From: Candidatus Poribacteria bacterium
Lineage (GTDB): Bacteria > Poribacteria > WGA-4E > WGA-3G
Length of the DNA stretch: 64,000 nucleotides
Direction of reading: 5' to 3'
Assembly (NCBI GenBank): GCA_958295815.1
Contig: OY282374.1
Location: forward strand, 3,934,682-3,998,681
The position numbers and the translations under genes are program-made. The notes under the pieces were generated by a model, which saw only the letters and a program-made list of their open reading frames with translations, ran no database searches and was not told where the DNA came from. Below are positions 29,018 to 37,380 of this stretch, in pieces; position 1 is the stretch's first letter; the number at the start of each line of letters is the position of its first letter.

Positions 29018-30196
29018 ATGAACACAAAATTTTTTAAACTAACGCTATGCGTATTCCTCTCACTCTCAATTATGCTGTTATCTGGGTGTGATCAAATACG
29101 TGGCTTAGTGGCAACTGACGAGATAGTTGTTCCCGCCGATACCGACACTATGACCACCTTGAAAGTGGGCGTGATTCGTCCCTATCCACTCTACTTCAGT
29201 TTCGGTGAAGGAGCAGAACTCGCTTTAGCCGAAATCAACCACGCTGGTGGTATCCTCGGCATGCCAGTCGAGTTTGTCTACAGAGAGGAACTTACAAAAG
29301 ACGTTGTTCAATCTGCAACAGAATTGATTGAGGACGAGAGTGTTGTTGCGCTTTTGGGTCCCCTGTTTTCGAGCCATGCGGTGAAAGTTGGACCTATTGC
29401 CACTATTCCGGTTCTCTTAGGTGCAACAGGGGCAAATGTGACAGAAACCGGTGATTTCCTCTTCCTTGTGGCGAGTTCCAATGCCCTGCAAGCAAAACTC
29501 ATGGCACAATTCGCTGTCAACGAACTCGAAGCGAAAACCGCTGCAATGATTTGGCAGAACAAGGACGTTTATTCTGAGGGTTTTGTCAAAGCATTTGATG
29601 CCAATTTCCAAGAACTTGGTGGTGAGATCGTTGCGAAAGAAGTGTACGAAGCAGGTGATATGATGTTTGATACTCAGCTTGCAGCAATCCAAGCGGCAAA
29701 CCCTGATGTTCTTTTTCTTGCAAGTTTTCCACCAGAAAACCCACGCATCATGAAACAGGCGAGGGACATGGGTATTGAATCTGTTTTTATTGGCAGTGAT
29801 GGCATGGATGATCCACTGATGTTCGAGGTTTTGGAAGACAACACCCCTCTTGAAAATACCTACTATTGTACGAACTTTGATCCGGATAATGCAGTATTTA
29901 TCTCAGCATACGAAACCATCTTTGAGAACCCTGCCAATGGGATTGCTGCATCTGGCTACGATGCTATGAAAATCTTGGCAATCGCAATTGAGGCAGCCGG
30001 ATCGACAGATCCAATGGCAATTCGGGATGCAATCGCTGCTATCACTAACTACGATGGTGCTACATCTATTTCTCATTTCGATGAGAACCGTCATCCCGTC
30101 AAAAGCGTTGGTGTATTCCAAATTGCCAATGGACAGGTACAGCCCTACAAAGTTGTAGGAACGGAAACAGTGTTCGAAATTAGCGGAGTTGAGTAA
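29018..30196 (+). CDS. ABC transporter substrate-binding lipoprotein, branched-chain amino acid (LivJ) type
   Basis: A 392-residue periplasmic binding protein. The lipoprotein signal ends at LLSGC, with the cysteine lipid-modified. The two-lobed type I fold is seen in LKVGVIRPYPLYFSFGEGAELALAEINHAGG (shown here in part), LIEDESVVALLGPLFSSHA and ASGYDAMKILAIAIEAAGS. The family binds amino acids, amides, urea or aromatic acids; no permease gene is near, so the ligand is open. A strong terminator follows the gene. It is a paralogue of the next gene, but the two differ in most positions. Confidence 0.85.
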   Translation: MNTKFFKLTLCVFLSLSIMLLSGCDQIRGLVATDEIVVPADTDTMTTLKVGVIRPYPLYFSFGEGAELALAEINHAGGILGMPVEFVYREELTKDVVQSATELIEDESVVALLGPLFSSHAVKVGPIATIPVLLGATGANVTETGDFLFLVASSNALQAKLMAQFAVNELEAKTAAMIWQNKDVYSEGFVKAFDANFQELGGEIVAKEVYEAGDMMFDTQLAAIQAANPDVLFLASFPPENPRIMKQARDMGIESVFIGSDGMDDPLMFEVLEDNTPLENTYYCTNFDPDNAVFISAYETIFENPANGIAASGYDAMKILAIAIEAAGSTDPMAIRDAIAAITNYDGATSISHFDENRHPVKSVGVFQIANGQVQPYKVVGTETVFEISGVE

Positions 30197-30237
30197 GTAG
30201 ATATTTTCAGTAAGACATTAATCTATATGAGTCACGC

Positions 30238-30290
30238 AAAAGGGTGTAGGTTTATGAGCGATCAGAACCTGCACCCTTTTACTTTTATTC
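30238..30290 (+). terminator. Rho-independent terminator after the first binding protein
   Basis: A 15-base-pair stem (30238-30252 with 30266-30280, one G-T pair) with a 13-base loop, followed by TTTTACTTTTATT. It sits 42 bases past the stop codon. Confidence 0.85.
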
Positions 30291-30567
30291 TGAAATTATA
30301 CAGAGGTAATTTGACTGATGGGTCAAAGCTCAGTATAATTAATCCAAGTAAGATATAGGTTATTTATTAATTCATATTATTAATATGTCTGCCTTATACG
30401 ATTTTTTACAACTGAGTCAGCGTTTTCGCTCAAACGGGAACTCAGATTAAAATTAGGAAACTTGACACTATCTGAGTAACCGGATATAACGCTTGTTATT
30501 ATTCAAGGAAACGCTACGAACATGATAGTTTTTATTTTTTAAAAGCCCTATACGAAAGGAAATCCAC
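30291..30567. other. Intergenic region before the second binding protein
   Basis: About 280 AT-rich bases after the terminator. The only feature I can support is the repeated 13-base motif at 30515-30527 and the Shine-Dalgarno AAAGGAAA just before 30568. No convincing small gene or RNA was seen. Confidence 0.4.
30515..30527. promoter_or_regulatory. Second copy of the 13-base motif
   Basis: TACGAACATGATA, identical to 28979-28991, placed at a similar distance before the second binding-protein gene. Confidence 0.35.
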
Positions 30568-31743
30568 ATGAAGATTATATCTTTTGCATTCATACTCATT
30601 ATTGCTGCAGTGGTCGTAGGTATGATTGGCTGCGAACGAATAGAACAAGTTGTCAAACCCGCCACTCAGACGAAAGACCTTGGTGAAGAAATTGCCATCG
30701 GTGTTGTCTCACCACAGACAGGTAACTTGGGACCAGGCGAATTTGGCCCAGGTGCATTGGTAATGGAAAATGGCTTTAATATGGCTCTTGAAGAAATCAA
30801 CCAATCACATCTACTCGGTGATACAAGCCTTAAGTTCATCATCAAAGACGATATGAGCACTATAGAGGGTGCTGTTGAGGCTTTCAATGAATTAATTCAC
30901 CAAGACAAAGTGTCTATTATCCTCGGTGTCTGGACATCGCATGTTGCCAAATCCGTTTTCCCGATTGCACAAACAAACGGGGTTGTAGCTTTTAGCCCAG
31001 TTGTCGTCGCCTCTGGCTTGGCTGAGGTGGGTGAATTTATCTTCAGAGCCAGTCACTCTACAGATGTGCTGATTCCTGAAGGAGTCAGGGTGACACAAGA
31101 GAAACTAGGCTTCCAGCGGGTAGCAACGATAGCAGATACAGTTGACTTCGCTTCTCGATCCAGCAATGAAGTGCATAGGAAAGTCTTTGCTGAAAACGGT
31201 GTTGAAGTGTTGATCATGGAGACTTTTGAAACAGGTGACACCGACTTTTCCACCCAATTAACTCGGATAAAAGAGGTAGAACCGGATGCAATTTTTGTTT
31301 CAGCACAACAAATAGAGGTTATTCAGATTCTCACTCAAGGACGCAAACTGGGAATTTCAGCTGATATTCCGTTCATTTCTCACGTTTTGTCCATAGATGA
31401 AATCAGGAGTGCGGGGGATGCCGCCGAAGGCGCGATCACCTATACAAGTTGGGTCAGTACGGCTGACACACCCGGAAATCAGGCTTTTGTTCAGAATTAC
31501 AGCGAGAAATACGGTATGGAGCCCAGCGTGTGGGCAGCACAATCCTACGCTGCTGTCTATATTCTCGCAGAAGCAATCAGAAATACCCAACCAACGGATT
31601 CAGAGGCAATTGCTACCGCTCTTGCTGAGACCAAAAATTTCGACACCATTTTGGGTAAGTTTTCTTTCAATTCCAACGGAGACGCGATCTATGATCCAAT
31701 TGTCCTGATTGTTAAAGATGGAAAACTTGAGGTTTTTGAATAG
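30568..31743 (+). CDS. Second LivJ-type ABC substrate-binding lipoprotein
   Basis: A 391-residue paralogue of the preceding gene. The lipoprotein signal ends at GMIGC. The type I binding fold shows in IAIGVVSPQTGNLG, FNMALEEINQSH, VSIILGVWTSHVAKSVFPIA and WAAQSYAAVYILAEAI. The ligand-pocket sequences differ from the first copy, suggesting a different ligand. AAAGGAAA precedes the ATG. It too has its own terminator, and no membrane components lie nearby, so both proteins must share transporters encoded elsewhere or act as sensors. Confidence 0.85.
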   Translation: MKIISFAFILIIAAVVVGMIGCERIEQVVKPATQTKDLGEEIAIGVVSPQTGNLGPGEFGPGALVMENGFNMALEEINQSHLLGDTSLKFIIKDDMSTIEGAVEAFNELIHQDKVSIILGVWTSHVAKSVFPIAQTNGVVAFSPVVVASGLAEVGEFIFRASHSTDVLIPEGVRVTQEKLGFQRVATIADTVDFASRSSNEVHRKVFAENGVEVLIMETFETGDTDFSTQLTRIKEVEPDAIFVSAQQIEVIQILTQGRKLGISADIPFISHVLSIDEIRSAGDAAEGAITYTSWVSTADTPGNQAFVQNYSEKYGMEPSVWAAQSYAAVYILAEAIRNTQPTDSEAIATALAETKNFDTILGKFSFNSNGDAIYDPIVLIVKDGKLEVFE

Positions 31744-31764
31744 AGATATATTCTATTAAATGGA

Positions 31765-31815
31765 AAGCGCGCTGTGATGGATTTTCAAACTCCGTTGCAG
31801 CGCGCTTACTTTTTC
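31765..31815 (+). terminator. Strong rho-independent terminator
   Basis: A 17-base-pair stem pairs 31765-31781 with 31791-31807 (several G-T pairs) around a nine-base loop, followed by ACTTTTT. It lies 22 bases past the stop of the second binding protein and may also serve the convergent lipoprotein gene. Confidence 0.85.
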
Positions 31816-31836
31816 AGATAGTCAAACGATCTTACC

Positions 31837-32952
31837 CTATTCAAGTAGGAGATGTGCGACGACCCCCGCATGGTCAGAGGGCCACAATCCAGATGGTAAC
31901 CGTTCTGAAGGTGTATCCCCTACAGTATGTGTCATAACAGAAGTAGGAAGTTCCAGATTATGGACGAAAATCTGGTCAATCCTTACAGAATTATCACTTA
32001 CCTCATTTAGGAGATCATCGTCTTGACAACAGGTGTTGCCCGTTTCTTCGGAATCCGTCTGCCAAATGTCAACATATCCCGCCGATAGTAAAATTTGATA
32101 AGCAGTACCATTGGGGGCTCTTGTATTGAAATCCCCTAACACGATGAGCGGTAAGGTTTCATCGCTTAGGATATCCACGAGTTCTTGCATTTGTGCCACT
32201 CGATTTTCCTCTGCGAACGCCTCTAAGTGTGTGTTTACAAAGCGATAAGTTACACCGTCAACAGTAGCATCTACGGCAGTATAACCCCTCTGAATTTCAA
32301 GAGCAAGCATTTCGATTGTAAGGACATTTGTGTAGTTTTCGCTCGTTGCACGAGATATCGCCACATCGCTGCGAGCCAAAATTACATCAAAATCGGTTAA
32401 GCGGACATCAACAATTCCGGTATCCGTGAACATCGGCATTTCTACATCTAAGTTCGCAATTTGGGCAGCGACTTGATAGTCTAAGCCCTCCGCTTGAAGG
32501 GCATGCATCAAGATTTGGAGATAATCCAAGACAACTTCTTCAGCAGGAACAGTTCCCCCCGCAATTCGATCGCCTGGGCTTTGCGTGCGAATGAGCGAAA
32601 TCTCTTGTAAGCCGATGAGATGAGGGTCGTATGTCTTTATAGACTTAGCAATCGCCGCAGCACGTCCTGGAAAATCTGATGCTATGACGTTGTTGTACAT
32701 GTTAGCGACTTCTGTCGGAACCTGTAACAGATTATCTACAGACAAAAGTGGCTCCGCACTACTCCCGACGTAAACGTTGTAGGTCATCACTGTAAGTGGT
32801 TCAACATCTGGCATGTCAGCATCTGGTAACATCGGTGTTTGTATTTTTTCGCAAGCAGAAAAACTCAATAGGACCCCAAACAATAGAATCAGGATTCCGA
32901 CAGAATTCACAGGGCTGGTAAATTTGTTATAAAGATTCATTTTCTTTGACAT
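31837..32952 (-). CDS. Lipoprotein of the endonuclease/exonuclease/phosphatase fold
   Basis: A 371-residue lipoprotein: signal SVGILILLFGVLLSFSAC with the cysteine at the lipobox. The catalytic fold is complete: TYNVYVG, Glu in LIGLQEIS, RFVNTHLEAF, LIVLGDFNTRAP and the terminal SDHAGVVA. Such proteins are nucleases, phosphatases or sphingomyelinase/inositol phosphatase-like hydrolases; a surface or periplasmic nuclease or phosphodiesterase is likely but not proven. The start at 32952 is set by GGAG six bases upstream; TTG 32964 and ATG 32958 are in frame but badly spaced. Confidence 0.85.
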   Translation of the reverse strand: MSKKMNLYNKFTSPVNSVGILILLFGVLLSFSACEKIQTPMLPDADMPDVEPLTVMTYNVYVGSSAEPLLSVDNLLQVPTEVANMYNNVIASDFPGRAAAIAKSIKTYDPHLIGLQEISLIRTQSPGDRIAGGTVPAEEVVLDYLQILMHALQAEGLDYQVAAQIANLDVEMPMFTDTGIVDVRLTDFDVILARSDVAISRATSENYTNVLTIEMLALEIQRGYTAVDATVDGVTYRFVNTHLEAFAEENRVAQMQELVDILSDETLPLIVLGDFNTRAPNGTAYQILLSAGYVDIWQTDSEETGNTCCQDDDLLNEVSDNSVRIDQIFVHNLELPTSVMTHTVGDTPSERLPSGLWPSDHAGVVAHLLLE

Positions 32953-33123
32953 ATTCATCTCCAACGCCTCAATTCTTGAAATGAGGCTATTTTGCTAACA
33001 GGCGATCCAGCGACCGCTACTAATATAGACTGTCTATTTTATTTCATATAATGAAACCATAGCAAAAAGAAAATAGCACAAACCGGCTTATATGTCAAAC
33101 TGAATTGTCGGGTTACTTCATTC

Positions 33124-33152
33124 TTGACATTTGATTAGCTTTCCACTATACT
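33124..33152 (+). promoter_or_regulatory. Near-consensus sigma-70 promoter
   Basis: TTGACA at 33124-33129 and TATACT at 33147-33152, spacer 17. Transcription should start near 33160, about 30 bases before the GTG start at 33189. It likely drives the lipoprotein, kinase and creatininase genes. Confidence 0.7.
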
Positions 33153-33188
33153 TAACGCAGATTCTAAAATACTTATGGAGGTATCATA

Positions 33189-33629
33189 GTGAAATTCTAC
33201 TATCAATTCTGTTTGCGCGATTGGAAATTGGCACTCACAGCGATTTTCATGACGACAGTATTTTTTATTGGATGCAGTCAAAAAACGAGCGCACCGGAAT
33301 CCTCTCAAACGACACCCCTCTCTGGAACAATTACTGAATTCGACGACCACGGTAACGCTGTGACTGATCTGGTAATTGCGCCGTTTACCGAACGTGGTTG
33401 GAAACTCGGTGACACGCTTGAAGCAACGTTTGCAACAGGACAGAAAATCCAGATAAAATTCGTTGAAAACTACGGTGATGTCCCAGATGGCGACTATTTG
33501 GGAAGGTTTTCGACTTCTACGCACCTCTTTAAAATTGCGATTAACATGGGCAACATCTCCAAAACGTTGGAGTTGAGTAGCCCGAGTAAAGTGGTTCTTC
33601 AGAAAGTGGAACCGTCGTCAATGGATTAA
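33189..33629 (+). CDS. Small lipoprotein with a SAM-hydroxide-adenosyltransferase C-terminal-like domain
   Basis: A 146-residue protein with a GTG start preceded by TGGAGG at seven bases. The signal peptide ends at FFIGCS (Cys29). The mature part resembles the C-terminal beta-barrel of SAM hydroxide adenosyltransferases (DUF62/SAM_HAT_C): SGTITEFDDHGNAVTDL matches the G-x-I-x-x-x-D-x-F-G-N-x-x-T-N motif of that domain, and NYGDVPDGDYLGRF plus LFKIAINMGNISKTL match its second half. The N-terminal catalytic domain is absent. Function unknown; the resemblance is from memory and needs a profile search. Confidence 0.6.
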   Translation: MKFYYQFCLRDWKLALTAIFMTTVFFIGCSQKTSAPESSQTTPLSGTITEFDDHGNAVTDLVIAPFTERGWKLGDTLEATFATGQKIQIKFVENYGDVPDGDYLGRFSTSTHLFKIAINMGNISKTLELSSPSKVVLQKVEPSSMD

Positions 33630-33642
33630 GCAGATTTCACTT

Positions 33643-34677
33643 ATGAAAGTTGACAACGTTTTTGACAAAACGGAATTACTGCAACAGCTCAGCGCTGCCT
33701 ATGCCTTATCCTTGCAATCCATAACCTTTTTTCCTGAAGGCGAAGATAGTTACGGCTACATTGTCGCATCTGAGACAGGCGAAAAGTATTTTGCCAAAGC
33801 CTCAACTTCTGTGCCAAATAGCCGTTTGCGCGTGGCATCCGTCTTACGACATAGATGTAATATACCGAGCGTTGTCGCTCCTTTGGCAACTCAGGAAGGC
33901 GCACTAAGCGTCCCGTGGCAAGAGTTTCGTGTATCGCTGTTTCCATTCATTGAAGGCAAAAGCCGTTGGGATTTGTGGAAAGTTGGAAAAGATTTCACTG
34001 ACACAGAACTATCACAAACGGGGGCATTACTCGCGACAATTCACGAATGCCCAACTACAATTGTATCCAAGAACCTCACAATAGCAAAGTATGACTTGCC
34101 TTTGCGTCACGAACTTCACACAGTACTTCAGGCATCTGCGAAACAGATCCCATCTCAGAATCAATACCAGAAACGGTTGCTTGAGGCACTCACACAGCAT
34201 CAATCCTCCATTTTGGAGACATTGGATAGATACGATAGCCTCGGACGCTCGGCAGAGGTGCTACAAACTTCGTTCGTCATTACACACGGCGATCCGACTC
34301 CTGGCAATCTTATTCTGGATACTGAAAACCGACTCCACCTGATTGACTGGGATGGCGTCTGCTTGGGTCCCCCTGAAAAAGATTTAGTCTCTTTCACAGG
34401 TGAACGATTCGAGGTGGTTTTGGGAAGGTATCTCAGGGAAAGAGGGAGCGAGATCTCACTACACGCAGATATTTTCGGTTTTTATATTTATGAATGGACG
34501 CTCAATGAAATCCGAGATTACGGCACTAAGATCCTCTTTAAGAACAAGGACGCGCAGCAGAACGAATACGACTGGGAAAGTCTGCAAGACTACCTGCCAC
34601 CTGATCAGGAGTTGATGGAAGATGGTATTGCAGCTGTTCAAAGCACACTTGGTAGGTGTGGTCTTCTACCAAAATAA
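33643..34677 (+). CDS. Aminoglycoside phosphotransferase (APH)-type kinase
   Basis: A 344-residue protein of the APH/choline kinase fold. The catalytic loop is TSFVITHGDPTPGNLIL (HGDxxxxN) and the metal site LIDWDGVCLGPPEKDLVSF (the DWD variant). N-terminal lobe motifs include YGYIVASETGEKYFAKAS. The PPEKDLV segment recalls spectinomycin/APH(9)-like kinases, but such kinases also phosphorylate sugars, choline or homoserine, so no resistance role should be assumed. It starts 13 bases after the lipoprotein gene and is followed 13 bases later by the creatininase gene, so the three form a tight operon. Confidence 0.8.
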   Translation: MKVDNVFDKTELLQQLSAAYALSLQSITFFPEGEDSYGYIVASETGEKYFAKASTSVPNSRLRVASVLRHRCNIPSVVAPLATQEGALSVPWQEFRVSLFPFIEGKSRWDLWKVGKDFTDTELSQTGALLATIHECPTTIVSKNLTIAKYDLPLRHELHTVLQASAKQIPSQNQYQKRLLEALTQHQSSILETLDRYDSLGRSAEVLQTSFVITHGDPTPGNLILDTENRLHLIDWDGVCLGPPEKDLVSFTGERFEVVLGRYLRERGSEISLHADIFGFYIYEWTLNEIRDYGTKILFKNKDAQQNEYDWESLQDYLPPDQELMEDGIAAVQSTLGRCGLLPK

Positions 34678-34690
34678 TGGAGGTTAGATA

Positions 34691-35422
34691 ATGTCCGAAA
34701 TCAAATCCGTGTTACTTTGGGAAAACCAACGACGTTATGTCCGTGAAGCAATTGATGCTGGCACCCTCAAAGGCGCTATCATTCCGACAGGCAGCACAGA
34801 ACAACACAACGAGCATTTGGCGATGTATCACGATACACAAAGTGCTGTACATGTCTCCAAATTGGCAGCTGAAAAGTTGTTCCCACAGGTTATCGTCACA
34901 ACACCTTTAGCGATCGGTGTATCCGAACACTGGATGGATCACAAAGGCACCCTTACACTCCGTCCAGAGGTCTTCGGTGAAGTGCTTTACGATGTCGCTG
35001 ATAGTATGCATCGGCATGGAATCGACAATATTTTGATTGTCAATGGACACGCGGGCAACGCAGGTCCAGTAAATGAGCGGTTAGACGGTTATCGGGAGAA
35101 GTTAGGCATCAACATTGCATTCCACTCTTATTGGGAGGCATACACTGAAGAACTGGTCAAGGAACAGATGGAATCGGGGGTTTGCCCTGGACACGCGGCG
35201 GAATTTGAGACGGCATTTGCGCTCGCGGCTTTTGTGGAAAATGTTGATTGGAACGGTGTGGATTATGATAGCGCGAAACTTACCATCTCTAACGAAGGGC
35301 AAGCGAAATCCGATCGGGAATATCATCACCAAGCCAAGTTAGCGACGGTTGAAAAAGGACAAGCAATGATTGATGTCGCTGTAGACTGGGTAGCCGAAAA
35401 AATGCAGACGATGCTTTCGTAG
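34691..35422 (+). CDS. Creatininase family amidohydrolase
   Basis: A 243-residue metalloenzyme. Typical metal ligands are seen in IIPTGSTEQHNEHLAMYHDT (Glu, His, Asp), ILIVNGHAGNAG and CPGHAAEFETAFALA. The family includes creatininase, FAPy deformylase (ArfB) and mycofactocin MftE; the closest function cannot be decided. GGAGG stands seven bases before the ATG. It ends the operon begun at 33189; a perfect hairpin follows. Confidence 0.85.
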   Translation: MSEIKSVLLWENQRRYVREAIDAGTLKGAIIPTGSTEQHNEHLAMYHDTQSAVHVSKLAAEKLFPQVIVTTPLAIGVSEHWMDHKGTLTLRPEVFGEVLYDVADSMHRHGIDNILIVNGHAGNAGPVNERLDGYREKLGINIAFHSYWEAYTEELVKEQMESGVCPGHAAEFETAFALAAFVENVDWNGVDYDSAKLTISNEGQAKSDREYHHQAKLATVEKGQAMIDVAVDWVAEKMQTMLS

Positions 35423-35433
35423 TTCTATTCTTG

Positions 35434-35466
35434 ATGTAGGCGCGCTTTATAAGCGCGCCCTATAAT
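35434..35466. repeat. REP-like palindrome between convergent genes
   Basis: GGCGCGCTT-TAT-AAGCGCGCC at 35439-35459 is a perfect nine-base-pair hairpin with a three-base loop, framed by TGTA on the left and CTATAAT on the right. No T-run follows on either strand, so it is an imperfect terminator; its edge matches three other palindromes in the window. Confidence 0.6.
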
Positions 35467-35467
35467 T

Positions 35468-36256
35468 CTAATGTCCCTCAATTGCCTTCCGCAATCCGTC
35501 TCCATTCTCCCGCCACCAACTGTAGAGAATAGAAATATCGGTACCGATGCAGAAATGCCGAACTCCCATATCGAGATAGTGTTTCGCGTCGTCGGGACTT
35601 CCAATTTCAGCGCGCGGCGGCACACCCATTTTAATGGAAGTCTTAAACACCTTTTCCTGCGCTTCACGGATTTCAGGAGCACCGCGCTGACCAGCCTTCC
35701 CGATACTCATCGAATAATCTGAACCACCCCACTGAATCATATCAACGCCTTCAACAGACAGCACCTCTTCAAGGTTTTCAACGGTGCCGCTCTTCTCGAT
35801 CATAATGACAACGACGACATCACGGAGTGCCTGAATGTACTCCAAACCGCCACCATAACCCATGTAGGAAAATCGACGGGTTGCCACACCGTAGCTGCCA
35901 CCATCTTCGGGGGTATCTGCCCGCGTAATACGAACGCATTCCTCGACGTCTTCAACATTCTGACAATCGGCGTAAAGCACGCTCTGGAATCCAGAACCGA
36001 TTGCGCGCTGGGCAATGAAACCGCGCGGCTCTTGGTCAACCTTTATCATGGTCGAGATGTTATGCAGCTCAGCTGCCCTGCACAGGTTATCGAGATCGTG
36101 CAGATCAAACGGACCGTATTCCCCTACAAACTCGACGTAGTCATACATTCCTGTGTGCCCGATCGCCTCAACGATGGAGGGCCAAGTTGTATGAATATGC
36201 GTGCCGACAGTGGGTTTGTCAGCGTTTAGTAATTCTCGAAAGGTATTTTTTCTCAT
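35468..36256 (-). CDS. HpcH/HpaI family aldolase
   Basis: A 262-residue class II aldolase of the 2,4-dihydroxy-hept-2-ene-1,7-dioic acid aldolase/citrate lyase beta family. Family features: GTHIHTTWPSIVEAIGHTGM at the start, EFVGEYGPFDLHDL, IKVDQEPRGFIAQRAIGSGF, and the C-terminal HFCIGTDISILYSW. They cleave or form C-C bonds with pyruvate or related enolates using a divalent metal. ATG at 36256 has GAGGAG upstream; a GTG at 36259 directly precedes it. Actual substrate not known. Confidence 0.8.
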   Translation of the reverse strand: MRKNTFRELLNADKPTVGTHIHTTWPSIVEAIGHTGMYDYVEFVGEYGPFDLHDLDNLCRAAELHNISTMIKVDQEPRGFIAQRAIGSGFQSVLYADCQNVEDVEECVRITRADTPEDGGSYGVATRRFSYMGYGGGLEYIQALRDVVVVIMIEKSGTVENLEEVLSVEGVDMIQWGGSDYSMSIGKAGQRGAPEIREAQEKVFKTSIKMGVPPRAEIGSPDDAKHYLDMGVRHFCIGTDISILYSWWRENGDGLRKAIEGH

Positions 36257-36277
36257 CACTTTCTCCTCTGTTTTAAG

Positions 36278-36320
36278 TGTAGGGCGTCCTTCTGAATACA
36301 GGCTTGCAAGCTGCGCCCTA
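36278..36320. repeat. REP-like palindrome upstream of the aldolase
   Basis: TAGGGCG at 36280-36286 is inverted as CGCCCTA at 36314-36320, with an inner GCTTGCAAGC palindrome at 36302-36311. The left edge TGTAGGG matches the other members of the set. Confidence 0.5.
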
Positions 36321-36510
36321 AAGCAAACCTACGTTAACATTAGCAGAGATTTACACTTTTTTCAACAACTTTTGACAGCATGTTTCGGGCTGCCAGCTAC
36401 ACCAAAAAACGCTTGCTTCTCGACCTCATTTCTGTTAGACTTGTATTATCCAACTCGGATTTATCAATTTATTCAAATCTCCTTCCGTCAAGGCATAACG
36501 GGGGTTTCTC

Positions 36511-37293
36511 ATGAAAAACTTGATTACACTGCCAACCAACTTTGATGATTACCTGACAATCGAAAACGCCGACCTCCGTTTCGCGGAGGCGACCGATGTT
36601 GCAGAACGTGTCATCGGAGCAGGCGTAGAAATTTATCCAAACATGGATCACGCGGCGATCTTCTGCGATCCGCCACATATTGTTGCCGATGGTTTGAAGC
36701 AGCTTGGTTACGTTAATGGATGGGATGCGCGATGTTATCCATCACCTGTTGATGGTTGCGATTATATTAATGTTTCTGCGCAATTATCCGCGGACAGCCC
36801 GGCACGCAGTGAAGGGTGGTTTGATTACGTCGCAGTCGTGCATCCGGTTGATAAACCTGCACTGCAACATATGCTTAGCCAAGGATATGGAAATCCGTTT
36901 ATTCATCATCTGACATGGGGACTTGTGCCACCAGAACCCATCACCGTTGATGATTTTGAATATGCTAACCGGGTTGTGCCGTTTATGGTGGAAAAACGGA
37001 AAGTTATTGGCGATGCGATCGGCGATGCTCCCGGGACCCTAATTATCGCGTTGCCAGAGAACGTCCTAAGCCATCCGAAATTTGAAGCGTCTCTACCCAC
37101 ATGGCTCGGAGACCTTGACGAAGAGGAATATCAGGTTGAATCGATGCAAGGCGGCGGATTCCTGATTCAGTTTTTTGTGTTGACGGGTGGCAGGATCGAG
37201 GTAGCCTTGCGCGTTGACACAACGCAGACCTTTAACCCGAAAAGCGTCCATAAGATCTCGGAAGACGAAATTAGTGCCGTACAGGGAAAGTAA
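36511..37293 (+). CDS. Conserved-looking protein of unknown function
   Basis: A 260-residue soluble protein with no recognised domain. It is rich in aromatic and acidic residues (FCDPPHIVADGLKQLGYVNG, GWFDYVAVVHPVDK, NPFIHHLTWGLVPPEPI) and has several histidines (HAAIF, HHLTW) that could bind metal; the layout faintly recalls a VOC/glyoxalase-type metal site but I cannot support that. Codon use and start context look like a real gene, though the Shine-Dalgarno is only GGGGG. It lies between the aldolase (divergent) and the lamin-tail gene (convergent). Confidence 0.6.
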   Translation: MKNLITLPTNFDDYLTIENADLRFAEATDVAERVIGAGVEIYPNMDHAAIFCDPPHIVADGLKQLGYVNGWDARCYPSPVDGCDYINVSAQLSADSPARSEGWFDYVAVVHPVDKPALQHMLSQGYGNPFIHHLTWGLVPPEPITVDDFEYANRVVPFMVEKRKVIGDAIGDAPGTLIIALPENVLSHPKFEASLPTWLGDLDEEEYQVESMQGGGFLIQFFVLTGGRIEVALRVDTTQTFNPKSVHKISEDEISAVQGK

Positions 37294-37380
37294 CGAAAAT
37301 TAATATCTGTCCAGTTTCGCTTGACGACAGAGATTTTGTAATATACTCAACATATTCTTACAAGAAACCTAAGCTGCCAT

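Noticed and set aside
33643..34677. Reading the APH-type kinase as an antibiotic resistance gene
   Set aside because: Fold-level motifs only; the genomic context is metabolic and many APH-fold kinases act on sugars, choline or other metabolites.
37310..37345. Promoter-like TTGACG ... TATACT in the gap after 37293
   Set aside because: The spacer is only about 15 bases and the site lies in a convergent gap, pointing into the end of the lamin-tail gene.
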